Assembly: GCA_021561035.1 (NCBI GenBank)
Contig: CP067346.1
Coordinates: forward strand, 3,861,359-3,925,358
Length of the DNA stretch: 64,000 nucleotides
Direction of reading: 5' to 3'
Source of the DNA: Clostridioides sp. ES-S-0054-01
GTDB taxonomy: Bacteria; Bacillota; Clostridia; Peptostreptococcales; Peptostreptococcaceae
Part shown: positions 19,203 through 28,603 of the stretch, piece after piece
Layout of the letters: the number at the start of each line of letters is the position of its first letter
How positions within the stretch are numbered: position 1 is the first letter of the stretch
The notes under the pieces: generated by a model
What the model was told of the DNA's origin: nothing
The model's database searches: none
The model's input: only the letters and a program-made list of their open reading frames with translations
Position numbers and translations under genes: made by a program

Positions 19203-20051
19203 TTATCTCATTGGAATATATCCACGATACTGTGAATATGCGTCCATAGTAGCTATATCACCTAAAAACACTGATGCGATATTGAATTGTGGCTTTAAAT
19301 ATGGGAACTCCTCTTCTTGCGCCCATTCTGGCTTTTTAATAAATGATTTTGCCTCTTCAACCACAGCTTTATACCATTCTTCTTCTCCTTCAAACCATAA
19401 TTCTACTACACGGTCAAAAGCAGTTGCCCCATAGTTAATCATAATTTTACTACTTACAAAACGATTAACATAACAACAGTTTGTAAAGTATGGAACTACC
19501 TCATCATAGAACCATTTTTCCCCTTCTTCTTTGGAAATGCCTTCTGGATACTTAATCATAAATTGCCAACGATAGTTTGGTCCATCTTGTACAGTACGTC
19601 CTTTTCCTCTAAAATCTTCTTCCCAGTTTATTGGAACAAAAGCAAATATAAATGGTGGACATCCGTTGTCCCCACCTACTGCACGTCCTGCATCTCCACT
19701 TTCTGCATTCTCATGAACTTTTTTATTCTCCACATCTGGTATACATCCTTGCCAACGAAGAACATCCATAGGCATGTACTCGGTCATAATTCTATTTGCC
19801 ATTTCAGGCATATGCTCATCTACAAGCCAATAATGCTCTGTTAATTGCATCTTACGGACACCAAAACGTTCTCCTTCATTTGGTGTAGGATATGCTTGAT
19901 AAAAAGTATATTTAGTACAATATGGTGCAAAATTACTAATACTATCTGGAATATGGTAACGATATAACCAGTCCATTAATTTAGGTCTATACTCTTCCTT
20001 AGCAAGCCCTACATATATTAAACTTCTCATTATTTTAAATTCAAATCCCAT
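19203..20051 (-). CDS. Unknown protein, probable dimeric alpha-beta barrel (EthD-like) fold
   Basis: This protein has about 282 residues. I choose ATG 20051, which follows AGGAG by 7 nt; upstream in-frame codons to 20093 lack a site. I do not recognise an exact family. The first half contains FKIMRSLIYVGLAKEEYRPKL-type sequence and a WLYRYHIPDS segment, resembling EthD-type ferredoxin-like barrels, and the second half (WQFMIKYPEGISKEEGEKW onward) looks like a second such unit. No signal peptide or membrane segment is seen. It is the last gene of the operon with the propeller and the flavoprotein. A role in handling a small, perhaps aromatic, molecule is only an inference. Confidence 0.6.
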   Translation of the reverse strand: MGFEFKIMRSLIYVGLAKEEYRPKLMDWLYRYHIPDSISNFAPYCTKYTFYQAYPTPNEGERFGVRKMQLTEHYWLVDEHMPEMANRIMTEYMPMDVLRWQGCIPDVENKKVHENAESGDAGRAVGGDNGCPPFIFAFVPINWEEDFRGKGRTVQDGPNYRWQFMIKYPEGISKEEGEKWFYDEVVPYFTNCCYVNRFVSSKIMINYGATAFDRVVELWFEGEEEWYKAVVEEAKSFIKKPEWAQEEEFPYLKPQFNIASVFLGDIATMDAYSQYRGYIPMR

Positions 20052-20109
20052 AAACATTCTCCTATACTGAACCTCCCATGCTCCTATAATCAAATTATAT
20101 TCACATGCT

Positions 20110-20622
20110 TCAATTTTCTTCTTTTTTATATTTCTTCAAAATACCTCTAGTAAACAAATCTACACCTGCTCCCACATACCACACTCCTACTGCCATAGCT
20201 ACAGCAATTTGAATACAAATGCCCTGTAAGTTAATAATATTTTCACCTGTCATAATAGTTAGACCTATAGCCCAACCACAAAGCCATGATGGTAAGAAAA
20301 TTATTTTTTCAAATAAAGATGCAATTATAACTGCAAAAAAACCTAATATACTGAGTGTTAAAAATAATTCTAAATTTGGGTTGAAATTTATATATTTCAT
20401 AATTAAAATGGCTAATACTGCCCATAAATCTCCACACCAAAAACCGAGCATTATTTTTAATCCATCTTTTTGTTTATTACCATTAGTTACATATAATCCT
20501 GCACAAATTAATGCTACAGCTCCAGTTTTTATTCCTATGTAAGGTGCTAACACTGCCCATAAAGGAGGTAATAAAGCAATTCCTATTGATAGTGTTAATA
20601 TTTCTTTTTTCTTTCTATCCAT
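20110..20622 (-). CDS. DUF1097-like membrane protein
   Basis: The 170-residue protein has about five hydrophobic segments and ends in a lysine-rich tail. It resembles DUF1097 proteins (E. coli YcdZ type), whose function is unknown. Its start overlaps the end of the 74-residue membrane protein gene by 8 nt, so the two are probably translated together and may form a two-part carrier. Confidence 0.65.
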   Translation of the reverse strand: MDRKKKEILTLSIGIALLPPLWAVLAPYIGIKTGAVALICAGLYVTNGNKQKDGLKIMLGFWCGDLWAVLAILIMKYINFNPNLELFLTLSILGFFAVIIASLFEKIIFLPSWLCGWAIGLTIMTGENIINLQGICIQIAVAMAVGVWYVGAGVDLFTRGILKKYKKEEN

Positions 20623-20839
20623 TTTCTATACTGTAATTAGTAGTTTCTCTAGCTTGCCTTATCTCTAATAACTTCATTGTTATTGGATTTGCAATCATAG
20701 ATACTACAAAATAACTTAAGTATAGTGGTATAAATATAGCAATAAATACTGGAACTAATCTAACATTCTGATATGTAAGTACTAAACAAATAATTACTAA
20801 AATAATTTCAATATGTTTAAAGCAGGGTTTTTCATTCAT
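20615..20839 (-). CDS. Small membrane protein (74 residues)
   Basis: Two hydrophobic segments (about residues 11-28 and 30-50) are flanked by charged ends. I do not recognise a family. Position upstream of and overlapping the DUF1097-like gene, within the flavoprotein operon, suggests they work as a pair in the membrane. AGGAGG-like sequence precedes the start. Confidence 0.6.
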   Translation of the reverse strand: MNEKPCFKHIEIILVIICLVLTYQNVRLVPVFIAIFIPLYLSYFVVSMIANPITMKLLEIRQARETTNYSIENG

Positions 20840-20891
20840 ATAATAAGCCTCCTATAATACTCCCTAAAAAAGAGTCTTAGTATTTTAATTA

Positions 20892-21845
20892 TTATCCTAA
20901 TGAAACTCCAGCTTGCTTTTCTTTAGTTAATGGTTCTATAAAATTATAAGCTGTTTTTCTTTCTTTAAATTCCGGTGTTTTACGAACTTCTGCATAATGA
21001 CCTTCCATTCTCTTAATATCATCACCATGTATAAACTTGCCTGGTAAAGTATCATGAGCATGACCTAGTTGCTCTTCTGGAAAACTAAATACAGTTTTTC
21101 CACTTGTAGTATCTAATTCTCCAACTATACCACAGAGAGCACATATTGATTTTTTAGTACCTGGTTCAAGATAGAATAATCTATTGTGACAATGTGGACA
21201 GACTCCTTCCTCTCCTTGGTATGAAGCTTTTTCAAAATCTCTTGCTGCTTCAACTATGTTTAAACCTATCTGCTGAACTTGAGCAAGTTTTGCATCATCC
21301 ATAACTAGTTCCTTTGCCCATGGGAACCAAGAATTATCTATCACTTTCCACATTGGTATTAGAGCCAGCATAGCATGCTCACATTGAACTCTTGTACCCC
21401 AATCTGAACCACCTATTCCCATGAATGATATTACTTTATCTTTAAGCATTCTTGGGTCTGGAATTTTTCCTCCTGTAGCTTCTGCAACTTTTGTCCCTAT
21501 AATATTATTTCCTTTATCTGCTCTTGGTCCAAGACGATCCATTATAGTATGAAATAATCCTGATGCACCTTCTTCGAATATTGGGTCTGAAACTACTATC
21601 CCATCTGCGTCTTTCATTTTGTCAAGTAACCATTCAAAGTCATCTTTTAGTACACACATACTGCCTTTTCCAGATAGTAAAGTCTTAACGCATGCACAGC
21701 ACCCAGTACAATGTTTAATATTAAGTGATGACATTTGAATAAATTCTACTTCAGCTCCTGCTTCTTGAGCTCCTTTAAGTGCCACTTTACACATTGTGTC
21801 ATTATTTCCATTTTTTGTTCCAAAAGAAATACCTAATATTTTCAT
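20892..21845 (-). CDS. Iron-sulfur-like flavoprotein / NADPH-dependent FMN reductase with zinc ribbon
   Basis: The 317-residue protein starts with a flavodoxin-like FMN fold (MKILGISFGTKNGNNDTMC). The cysteine set CTGCCACVKT near residues 47-56 and a further cysteine (SMC) match the compact cluster seen in archaeal Isf-type flavoproteins. A C-terminal zinc ribbon is also visible (CPHC at about residue 220 and CALC about 20 residues later). It should be a cytoplasmic FMN-dependent reductase that may carry an Fe-S cluster. The extra zinc ribbon is unusual for plain FMN reductases. Operon partners are the propeller protein upstream and the membrane pair downstream. Confidence 0.8.
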   Translation of the reverse strand: MKILGISFGTKNGNNDTMCKVALKGAQEAGAEVEFIQMSSLNIKHCTGCCACVKTLLSGKGSMCVLKDDFEWLLDKMKDADGIVVSDPIFEEGASGLFHTIMDRLGPRADKGNNIIGTKVAEATGGKIPDPRMLKDKVISFMGIGGSDWGTRVQCEHAMLALIPMWKVIDNSWFPWAKELVMDDAKLAQVQQIGLNIVEAARDFEKASYQGEEGVCPHCHNRLFYLEPGTKKSICALCGIVGELDTTSGKTVFSFPEEQLGHAHDTLPGKFIHGDDIKRMEGHYAEVRKTPEFKERKTAYNFIEPLTKEKQAGVSLG

Positions 21846-21871
21846 TTTTTATTCTCCCTCTTTAATGTTTA

Positions 21872-23260
21872 TTAATCTTCTTTCATTTTTAATATATAGA
21901 ATCCATCATCTAAAGCATCTATAATGATGTAGCCTCTATCATCAACAATAATATCTTCTGTTACTGCCAAACGTGGTCCAGGGAATCCTGGGAAATAAGA
22001 CTCTTCTGGTGTTTTATTTGGATTTGGTGGTATAAAATATGCTAACTCTTTGATGTAATATGGGTCTGATACATCATAAACCCTTAAACCTGCATGGAAA
22101 TAACAGCAATATACTCTATCTCCTCTTTGTTCTAACCACGGCTTATTATCCATTGGTTCATGAAGGTTATGTGGCCCAAATGGTCCTGGTTTTCCTAGAC
22201 CTGCAACATTAAAGTTAGGATAAGGAAAATCCTGTGGTACTTCAGGATATGGGAATTGAGCAATTAATGTTGGCTGTGTTGCGTTACTAACATCAACCAT
22301 ATGTATATTATTCATAGCTTGAACGTCTGTGATACTATCTGGTTTAAAAAATTGAAATCGTTCTCCTTCATTTTGAACAACAACTAAATCCCTTCCCGGT
22401 AATGGTAGTGCTGTATGAGTTCTTGCTCCTGCAAGTCTACTAGAAAATGCAGGCATGAATGGTAATTCACCTAAGCATTTTGGTCTTGTTAAGTCCTCAA
22501 CATCTAGTACAACTAATCCAGCTCCACCATAACCACAATACGCTTTTCCATCTCTTACAAATGGAGGTCCATGAAGCCATCCTTTATCCATAAATTCTGG
22601 GCAATGAGGTGCTCCTGGATCAAAAGTTCTATTTGGGTATCCATCTGCATATTGGTCTGGTCTCCACCATTTACCTATTTCTACTGGATTAGTCGGATCT
22701 ATTATATCTATGATTCTGTAAATCAGACCTTCAAAGCCAACACAGTCACTTGATAAATGTACATATCTTCCACCATTGTACATAAATCTATGAACACCCA
22801 TTACATGCTTTAAGCCACAATCCCAATATCCTAAAAACTTAGGATTTAAAGGGTCTTCTTTTAAACTATATATTCTAATTCCTGCTTCACACTTAATACT
22901 TGCTAATTTAGCTTGGTCAACAAGTGCTCCTGGTCCACTTCCACAACTCATAGCCACTATCATTAAATCATCTGCTATTTGAATTTTTGGAGTTGTTGTT
23001 GTAGGATACTCTTTTGGGTCTAACATTTGAAAATGTTTTATAAATTGTGGATTATAAGGATTCGTAACATCGCTAATCATTACTCCATTTTTTTTACTTC
23101 CTCCAAAACAACATCCATATAAATAGTATTTTTCATCACTTTTGTACAGAGCCATTTGAAACATACCACAAGTTCCGTCTAAGTTATTAAAGGAACAAAC
23201 TTCAAGATTTTTAATATAACCGTAATTTCCTTTACCTTTTGCATAAAATTTATCTTCCAT
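21872..23260 (-). CDS. LVIVD-repeat beta-propeller protein
   Basis: The 462-residue protein has repeated blade motifs such as GVMISDVTNPYNPQFI, GLVVLDVEDLTRPKCL, IHMVDVSNATQPTLI and GLRVYDVSDPYYIKEL, which mark an LVIVD-type propeller. No signal peptide is seen, so it is probably cytoplasmic. Several histidines sit in conserved-looking spots (VHLSSD, APHCPE, GWLHGPP, ARTHTALP, GPHNLHEP, YFHAG). A metal centre inside the propeller is possible, as in selenium-binding/methanethiol oxidase proteins, but that is inference. It is the first gene of the operon divergent from a LysR regulator. Confidence 0.75.
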   Translation of the reverse strand: MEDKFYAKGKGNYGYIKNLEVCSFNNLDGTCGMFQMALYKSDEKYYLYGCCFGGSKKNGVMISDVTNPYNPQFIKHFQMLDPKEYPTTTTPKIQIADDLMIVAMSCGSGPGALVDQAKLASIKCEAGIRIYSLKEDPLNPKFLGYWDCGLKHVMGVHRFMYNGGRYVHLSSDCVGFEGLIYRIIDIIDPTNPVEIGKWWRPDQYADGYPNRTFDPGAPHCPEFMDKGWLHGPPFVRDGKAYCGYGGAGLVVLDVEDLTRPKCLGELPFMPAFSSRLAGARTHTALPLPGRDLVVVQNEGERFQFFKPDSITDVQAMNNIHMVDVSNATQPTLIAQFPYPEVPQDFPYPNFNVAGLGKPGPFGPHNLHEPMDNKPWLEQRGDRVYCCYFHAGLRVYDVSDPYYIKELAYFIPPNPNKTPEESYFPGFPGPRLAVTEDIIVDDRGYIIIDALDDGFYILKMKED

Positions 23261-23532
23261 TTTTTCTCCTTTCTTATTTGAAGTATTATCAATTGATATA
23301 CTTTCATTTTATGAGACAAACTTACTTAAATCCAATATCGTTTTCATGGGAATATATAAGTTATTCTTATTAATAAATTTATAAAATCTAATACAAAGAT
23401 ATGTTTAAAATATATATTTTTATACAAATATTTTCCAATATCCTTTAAAAGTAAATTTTCTTATAATATAATAAGTTTTAATTATATATAAATAAGGTTT
23501 ACAAACAATCAAGTTTAAATAGGGGTGATTAT

Positions 23533-24414
23533 TTGAATACTAAACAATTAGAATATTTTATATCTGTAGCAGAAAGTCTAAGTTTTACCAAAACAGCAGA
23601 AAAATTTTATATTTCCCAAACTGCTGTTACACAGCAAATAAAAGCTTTAGAAGAACAAATAAATGTAACTCTATTTACAAGAAGTAAACGACATGTTGAA
23701 TTAACACCTGCTGGAAAATTTTTTTTATCTGAGGCACGTACTATAATAAAAAATATTAATGATGCTATTGAAAAAGCACAACAATTTGCACATGGCTTTT
23801 TTGGAACTTTGAGTATTGGAATCTTAATAGGATATGAAAAAAGTAAATTTCAACAATATTTAAAAGAATTTTCTAATACATACCCTAATATATCTATGGA
23901 AATTTGTACCAATGAGATAACCGAACTTTTAAACTTAGTGAAAAATAATTTTATGGATATTGCCTTTGTTATTAATCCAGAAAATCAACCATTAAAAGAT
24001 TTTGAATATAAAACTGTAGAAAGATATTCTTTGGTAGCCCTTTTACCCCCTGCTCATCCACTTTACAATGAAGATTATATTGATTTAATTGAATTACAAC
24101 ACGAGAAGTTTATTTTTGTAAAGGAAACAGGAGATGAGTATGGGCAAAAATCCATGATACAGAATAGATATCGTGAAGCTGGATTTGTGCCTAATGTGGT
24201 GCAACGTTCAAATAATCTTAATACTATTGAATCATTAGTAGCCTCTAACATGGGGATATCCATTTTACCTTCATTTTGTGTTACAGATACAATGATAGAA
24301 CGTGATATTGCAATAGTACCTATAAATGAAGTAAAAGATAGAATTGAGGTTGTAGTTGTATGGAATAAAAACAATACAAACCCAGCATTAGAAAAGTTTA
24401 TTTCTATAGTATAA
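23533..24414 (+). CDS. LysR-family regulator of the divergent propeller/flavoprotein operon
   Basis: The protein has 293 residues. The helix-turn-helix is at about residues 3-60 (LEYFISVAESLSFTKTAEKF, SQTAVTQQIKALEEQ), followed by a full substrate-binding domain. The start is TTG 23533 behind AGGGGTG. The 272-bp divergent gap to the propeller gene is the expected place for its operators. A strong terminator follows. The inducer is unknown. Confidence 0.9.
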   Translation: MNTKQLEYFISVAESLSFTKTAEKFYISQTAVTQQIKALEEQINVTLFTRSKRHVELTPAGKFFLSEARTIIKNINDAIEKAQQFAHGFFGTLSIGILIGYEKSKFQQYLKEFSNTYPNISMEICTNEITELLNLVKNNFMDIAFVINPENQPLKDFEYKTVERYSLVALLPPAHPLYNEDYIDLIELQHEKFIFVKETGDEYGQKSMIQNRYREAGFVPNVVQRSNNLNTIESLVASNMGISILPSFCVTDTMIERDIAIVPINEVKDRIEVVVVWNKNNTNPALEKFISIV

Positions 24415-24423
24415 AATTAAGCA

Positions 24424-24469
24424 AAAAAAATAGCATTAGCCATTTTTATATGGTTAATGCTATTTTTTT
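24424..24469. terminator. Bidirectional terminator
   Basis: Arms 24424-24442 and 24451-24469 pair over 19 bp with a single mismatch around an 8-nt loop. A- and T-runs flank it, so it can serve the plus-strand LysR gene and the minus-strand kinase operon. Confidence 0.8.
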
Positions 24470-24538
24470 ACTTAATTTTATTAATTAGGTATGCCGAGAA
24501 CATTCGTAATATATCACTATAAATCTAATCTAAAAATA

Positions 24539-25531
24539 CTATCTCAATATATCTAATTTCTCATTGTTCATAAGTCTAAATACATGATTTGTGTTTACTA
24601 AAGAACTATCACCATAAGTTGTATGGGCTAAAACTGAACTAGCAACTCCAAATTCAACTATATCTTCATTGCTCATCTTTTCCAAATACGAATACATAAT
24701 TCCTGCTACATATCCATCTCCAGCACCAACCCTGTCATATATTTCTAACTTATATTCCCTACTTTCAAAATAGCCATCATTATTTGATATATATCCCTTT
24801 ATAAATTTATTGTTCATATCATCAAATCGTCTCATAGTTCCAGCTACAATTTCTATATCATACTCTTTTTTAATCAATTCTGAACTCACTTTTATATCTA
24901 GAGTATCTATATTAAGTATTTTATTTATATCTCTATAACTAGCAAATAATCCATGGCAATATGGTAATATTTCTTTATAATCATTTACTAAATCATCATA
25001 AGTCTTGTCTGGATTTAGCGATTGCCTAAAATTAAAATCAAAGAATACTTTTATGCCCTTTTCATAAGATTTTTTAGCTAGTTCTAAAGCAACCTCTTTA
25101 ACTGAATCTGTAAGCTGCATAGTAATACCACAAATGTGGACTACATCAATTCCTTCTAGACATTTATCAATATCATAGTCTTGTAATCTGCTCTCACAGA
25201 ATGAACTATTTAACCTATTTAAATAAGTCACTTCAGAAGGCCTTTCTCCATATCCAGTTTCAAGAAAGTATATTCCAATATGATTTCCTCCATATATAAT
25301 AAAGTCATCTTTTACTCCAAGCTTTCTTATATTTGCACTTGATGCTTTACCTACATTATTATTGGGCAACTTTGTTAACATGTAGGTATCGTATCCAAAG
25401 TTTTTAAGCCCAGATAATATATTTAATCCTGTACCTGTAATTACATAATTTAATTGGCTGGTTTGTGTTAAAAACTTATAATCAGGTACTGAAAGTCTCA
25501 TCATTATTTCACCAAAAGCTAATATATTCAT
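24539..25531 (-). CDS. kdgK: PfkB-family sugar kinase, 2-keto-3-deoxygluconate kinase type
   Basis: The 330-residue ribokinase-fold enzyme has the N-terminal FGEIMMRLS and the catalytic GAGDGYVAG motif near residue 270. By family and neighbours it phosphorylates 2-keto-3-deoxygluconate to KDPG, which the adjoining DgaF aldolase would split. It is the last gene of the operon and follows DgaF by 4 nt. The symbol is by family resemblance; other keto-sugar-acid substrates are possible. Confidence 0.78.
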   Translation of the reverse strand: MNILAFGEIMMRLSVPDYKFLTQTSQLNYVITGTGLNILSGLKNFGYDTYMLTKLPNNNVGKASSANIRKLGVKDDFIIYGGNHIGIYFLETGYGERPSEVTYLNRLNSSFCESRLQDYDIDKCLEGIDVVHICGITMQLTDSVKEVALELAKKSYEKGIKVFFDFNFRQSLNPDKTYDDLVNDYKEILPYCHGLFASYRDINKILNIDTLDIKVSSELIKKEYDIEIVAGTMRRFDDMNNKFIKGYISNNDGYFESREYKLEIYDRVGAGDGYVAGIMYSYLEKMSNEDIVEFGVASSVLAHTTYGDSSLVNTNHVFRLMNNEKLDILR

Positions 25532-25535
25532 AAAT

Positions 25536-26276
25536 CTATCCCAATAATTCTTTCATTATTTTGTAAAGTACTTTTATATCTTCTACTTTTGTATCACCTG
25601 TTTCTTTATCGATTATTGATGTATAAACATGAGGTATAACTTTTTCTACACCAGCATCAAGTGCAATTTGAACTATCTCTTTGAAGTTATCTAAGTCTAT
25701 ACCTCCTGTTGGCTCTAGATAAAAGTTATGCTTTACACAAGCTTTTACAACTTCTATATATTCATCTTTTGTTTTAAGCCCTCCCATTGGGAAAAACTTA
25801 ACTGAACTTCCTCCCATATCCTTCATCATAGCTATAGCTGTTTCTATAGGAACTATACCATCTTCCTCCTTTGAACTTAATGGACCTGTAGATATCTTTA
25901 CAAATCCTGGTTTACCAGTTGGAGAAACTAGTCCATTTATTATGCTATCGTTTTGACCAAGTAAGGCTCTGGATGTAGCTATACCTGTAAATACTTGGTT
26001 TATATGTTGTGGTTGAAGTTCTTTAGAAATTTGAGATACCATATTTGACTGATTCGGATCCCCAGCTCCAAGACCTACAGATACTGCATTGTCTATTTCC
26101 CTTGAGTATTTTTTCATATCTTCAATAGCTGTTTCTACAGTACTATAATTCTTCGATAGTACTCCTACTAATACATGCCCATCACAAGCATCATATATTT
26201 CTTTGGCATTTTTTATACTTCCTGCAAGAACATTTAGACAAACTCTATCTTTATAATATTTTGGTGTACAATTCAT
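25536..26276 (-). CDS. dgaF: DgaF-type KDPG aldolase
   Basis: About 246 residues of the DgaF family, a KDPG aldolase distinct from Eda. Visible marks are VGLGAGDPNQ, FVKISTGPLSS, KFFPMGG with a candidate Schiff-base lysine, and LEPTGGI. It yields pyruvate and glyceraldehyde-3-phosphate. I choose ATG 26276, 7 nt after GGAGG. It is directly downstream of dgaE, the same pairing as in the Salmonella D-glucosaminate operon. Confidence 0.85.
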   Translation of the reverse strand: MNCTPKYYKDRVCLNVLAGSIKNAKEIYDACDGHVLVGVLSKNYSTVETAIEDMKKYSREIDNAVSVGLGAGDPNQSNMVSQISKELQPQHINQVFTGIATSRALLGQNDSIINGLVSPTGKPGFVKISTGPLSSKEEDGIVPIETAIAMMKDMGGSSVKFFPMGGLKTKDEYIEVVKACVKHNFYLEPTGGIDLDNFKEIVQIALDAGVEKVIPHVYTSIIDKETGDTKVEDIKVLYKIMKELLG

Positions 26277-26340
26277 ATCAGTTACCTCCATTAGTAAAAT
26301 TTAATTTAATAAATCTTTATAATTTTATTTATCTTATTTT

Positions 26341-27450
26341 CTATTTTTCTATTATCTCTTTTATTCTATTATAAATAATATCTAAATCATCTTCACTCAC
26401 GCTTCTTATATCGACCTCTATATTACCTTCATTAGACTTATAATCTCTAGTATATATGGCTATCTCTCCACCTCTAAGTTCGTTTATAATTTGTTGTGTT
26501 GATTTATTTATCACGTCTTCATTAAAACTAATCTCTCCACGAAGTATTTCTCTACCTGCTGAATCTCTAGTTATGTTAGCACTTGCTCCTTTTAAAGTAT
26601 TTATCTTATCTATAAATGGATTTAGCTTATCTTCCATTTCTTTTAAAGTTACCTTCTCACTATTCACATATCTCTCAATTGCACATGTTAAACCTACTAT
26701 ATTTTCTTTTCCTATTTTCATAGCTCTTCCAATACCCTTTGATTGAAGCTTTACATTATCTATGTGTTTTTTCCTACCTATTACTAACCCTGAACTAGGA
26801 CCCTCTATAGCCTTTGCACCACTGTAGATGACTAAGTCTGCTCCTAATTCATAGTATACTTTTAAATCTTCCTCTGCAGCTGCATCTACTATTAAAGGTA
26901 AATTATATTCTTTGGCAACTTGCACTGCATCTAATACACTTAGCATACTCTTTTGAACACAATGATGAGATTTAACATACATAATTGCTGCTGTATTGTC
27001 ATTTATCTCTCTTATTATATGTTCCTTATTGCACATATTGCTATATCCAGCCTCAACAACTTCTCCACCGCCAAGTCTTATCATTGTTTCTACTGGAACT
27101 CCATAGTCAACATTGTGCCCTTTTGGAATTATTATTTCCCTTTTAACTTGTTTCTTATGGTTATTTATATTGTAAACTAAATTCATATCATCCTTTGCTA
27201 TTATTGCACCTACACTCTGTGCAATTCCAGCAGATGCACTAGAAACTATTACTGCACTTTCACACCCTAGTAAATTTGATATATATTCACCTGTTTTATT
27301 TACAAGTTCTTCTACTATGAAGAAATTTTCACACCCTTGACCTATTGCTTCAATAACTTCCTTATCTAGTGTTGACACACCTAGTATAGTCATTTTACCT
27401 GAAGCATTTATAACACGTTTTACAGAGTACTTTTCAAATATACTACTCAT
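26341..27450 (-). CDS. dgaE: DgaE-type PLP-dependent ammonia-lyase (D-glucosaminate-6-phosphate)
   Basis: About 369 residues of the SelA-like PLP fold: RVINASGKMT near the start, IVSSASAGIAQS, and the PLP lysine region VIYSGAKAIEGPSSG. Known DgaE turns D-glucosaminate-6-phosphate into KDPG plus ammonia. I choose ATG 27450, which follows GGGAGAG at a normal distance. It is co-transcribed with the metallohydrolase upstream and DgaF downstream. Related PLP enzymes act on other amino-sugar acids, so the exact substrate is not certain. Confidence 0.85.
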   Translation of the reverse strand: MSSIFEKYSVKRVINASGKMTILGVSTLDKEVIEAIGQGCENFFIVEELVNKTGEYISNLLGCESAVIVSSASAGIAQSVGAIIAKDDMNLVYNINNHKKQVKREIIIPKGHNVDYGVPVETMIRLGGGEVVEAGYSNMCNKEHIIREINDNTAAIMYVKSHHCVQKSMLSVLDAVQVAKEYNLPLIVDAAAEEDLKVYYELGADLVIYSGAKAIEGPSSGLVIGRKKHIDNVKLQSKGIGRAMKIGKENIVGLTCAIERYVNSEKVTLKEMEDKLNPFIDKINTLKGASANITRDSAGREILRGEISFNEDVINKSTQQIINELRGGEIAIYTRDYKSNEGNIEVDIRSVSEDDLDIIYNRIKEIIEK

Positions 27451-27489
27451 ACAATCAGTCTCTCCCATCTATGTATTCTATTTTATGGA

Positions 27490-28602
27490 CTAACATATAT
27501 TCAAATACTCTCCATTTATTACTACAGCCTTTGGCTTTATGGACGTATTTGTGATTACTGACTTATTCAAAGAATCTTGAAGTTCTTTTTCTTCATTCAC
27601 CACGTCAAATATGGTTAAATCAGCATCATATCCTTTTTTTATTAAACCTTTATTTTTTAAGTTTATTGCATTTGCTGCATTTTTAGTAACCTTATTTATT
27701 ATATCTTCAAGTGAATAACCCATATATATAAACTTTTCCATTGTTGTAGACAAGCTATATACTGGACCATTTATTCTATTTTTAATATATATATCTGTAC
27801 TTATAGTATCTGGAAAAAGTCCTGCATCCTTAGCTTTCATTGCAACATCCATACTAAAACTTTCTGTTCCATGACCTACATCAAGGATTATACCTCTTTC
27901 TTTAGCTTCTATAATTTCAGCTTTAACTTTATTACCTTTTAATATTCCATTTGGTTTTCCATTATATATATGAGTTAATATATCACCTTTTTCCATATAA
28001 CCTAATATATCCTCTATAGTTGGAGGAGAACTGCCAAAGTGAACCATCATAGGTAGATTAAGTTCTTTTTTAATTCTTTTGGCTAACTTCAAGGGTTCAA
28101 TACCATTTGAAATTACAACACTTTTACTCATTCTAGCTTTGATTCCAACAATAAAATCTTTGTATTTTTTAACTGCATCTTTAAGCTTATCCTCATCTAT
28201 GCTCATCATATTTGAAAGTTCATCTTGAGATGTTATTCCTTGCTTAGCAATATTTATTAAAGCATATACATTTGTTTTGTACTTTTTAGTATCCTTATAA
28301 AATTTATCTATATCTAAAGCACCTGTTGTACCTGTATCTACTACAGTAGTAACTCCACTTTTTATTCCAACCTCATCAGGATAATCCTTGTAAATCTCTA
28401 ACCTTTCATAGCAGTGTGTATGTATATCTATCCACCCTGCACTAATAAATGTCTCTCCATCCAGTTCTATGATTTGGCTTGCCTGATACTTAGAATCATC
28501 TATATGATTTGCTACCTCTATTATTTTACCTTCTAATATAGCGATATCAATTATATGTTTATCTACTGTTTTTCCACCTTTGATTAATATGTCTATCTTC
28601 AC
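27490..28602 (-). CDS. Amidohydrolase/deacetylase family metallohydrolase (EF_0837/Atu3266 type)
   Basis: The 370-residue amidohydrolase-superfamily enzyme has IDIHTHCYE (HxH metal ligands), IVGIKARMS (the lysine that is carbamylated in the family), MVHFGSSPP, HIYNGKPNG and DVGHGTESF. The family includes enzymes tested on N-acetyl or O-acetyl hydroxy-acids. Between MupG-like and DgaE genes it may deacetylate an N-acetylated amino-sugar acid before ammonia elimination. It overlaps no neighbour but abuts both. Confidence 0.82.
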   Translation of the reverse strand: MKIDILIKGGKTVDKHIIDIAILEGKIIEVANHIDDSKYQASQIIELDGETFISAGWIDIHTHCYERLEIYKDYPDEVGIKSGVTTVVDTGTTGALDIDKFYKDTKKYKTNVYALINIAKQGITSQDELSNMMSIDEDKLKDAVKKYKDFIVGIKARMSKSVVISNGIEPLKLAKRIKKELNLPMMVHFGSSPPTIEDILGYMEKGDILTHIYNGKPNGILKGNKVKAEIIEAKERGIILDVGHGTESFSMDVAMKAKDAGLFPDTISTDIYIKNRINGPVYSLSTTMEKFIYMGYSLEDIINKVTKNAANAINLKNKGLIKKGYDADLTIFDVVNEEKELQDSLNKSVITNTSIKPKAVVINGEYLNIC

Positions 28603-28603
28603 T

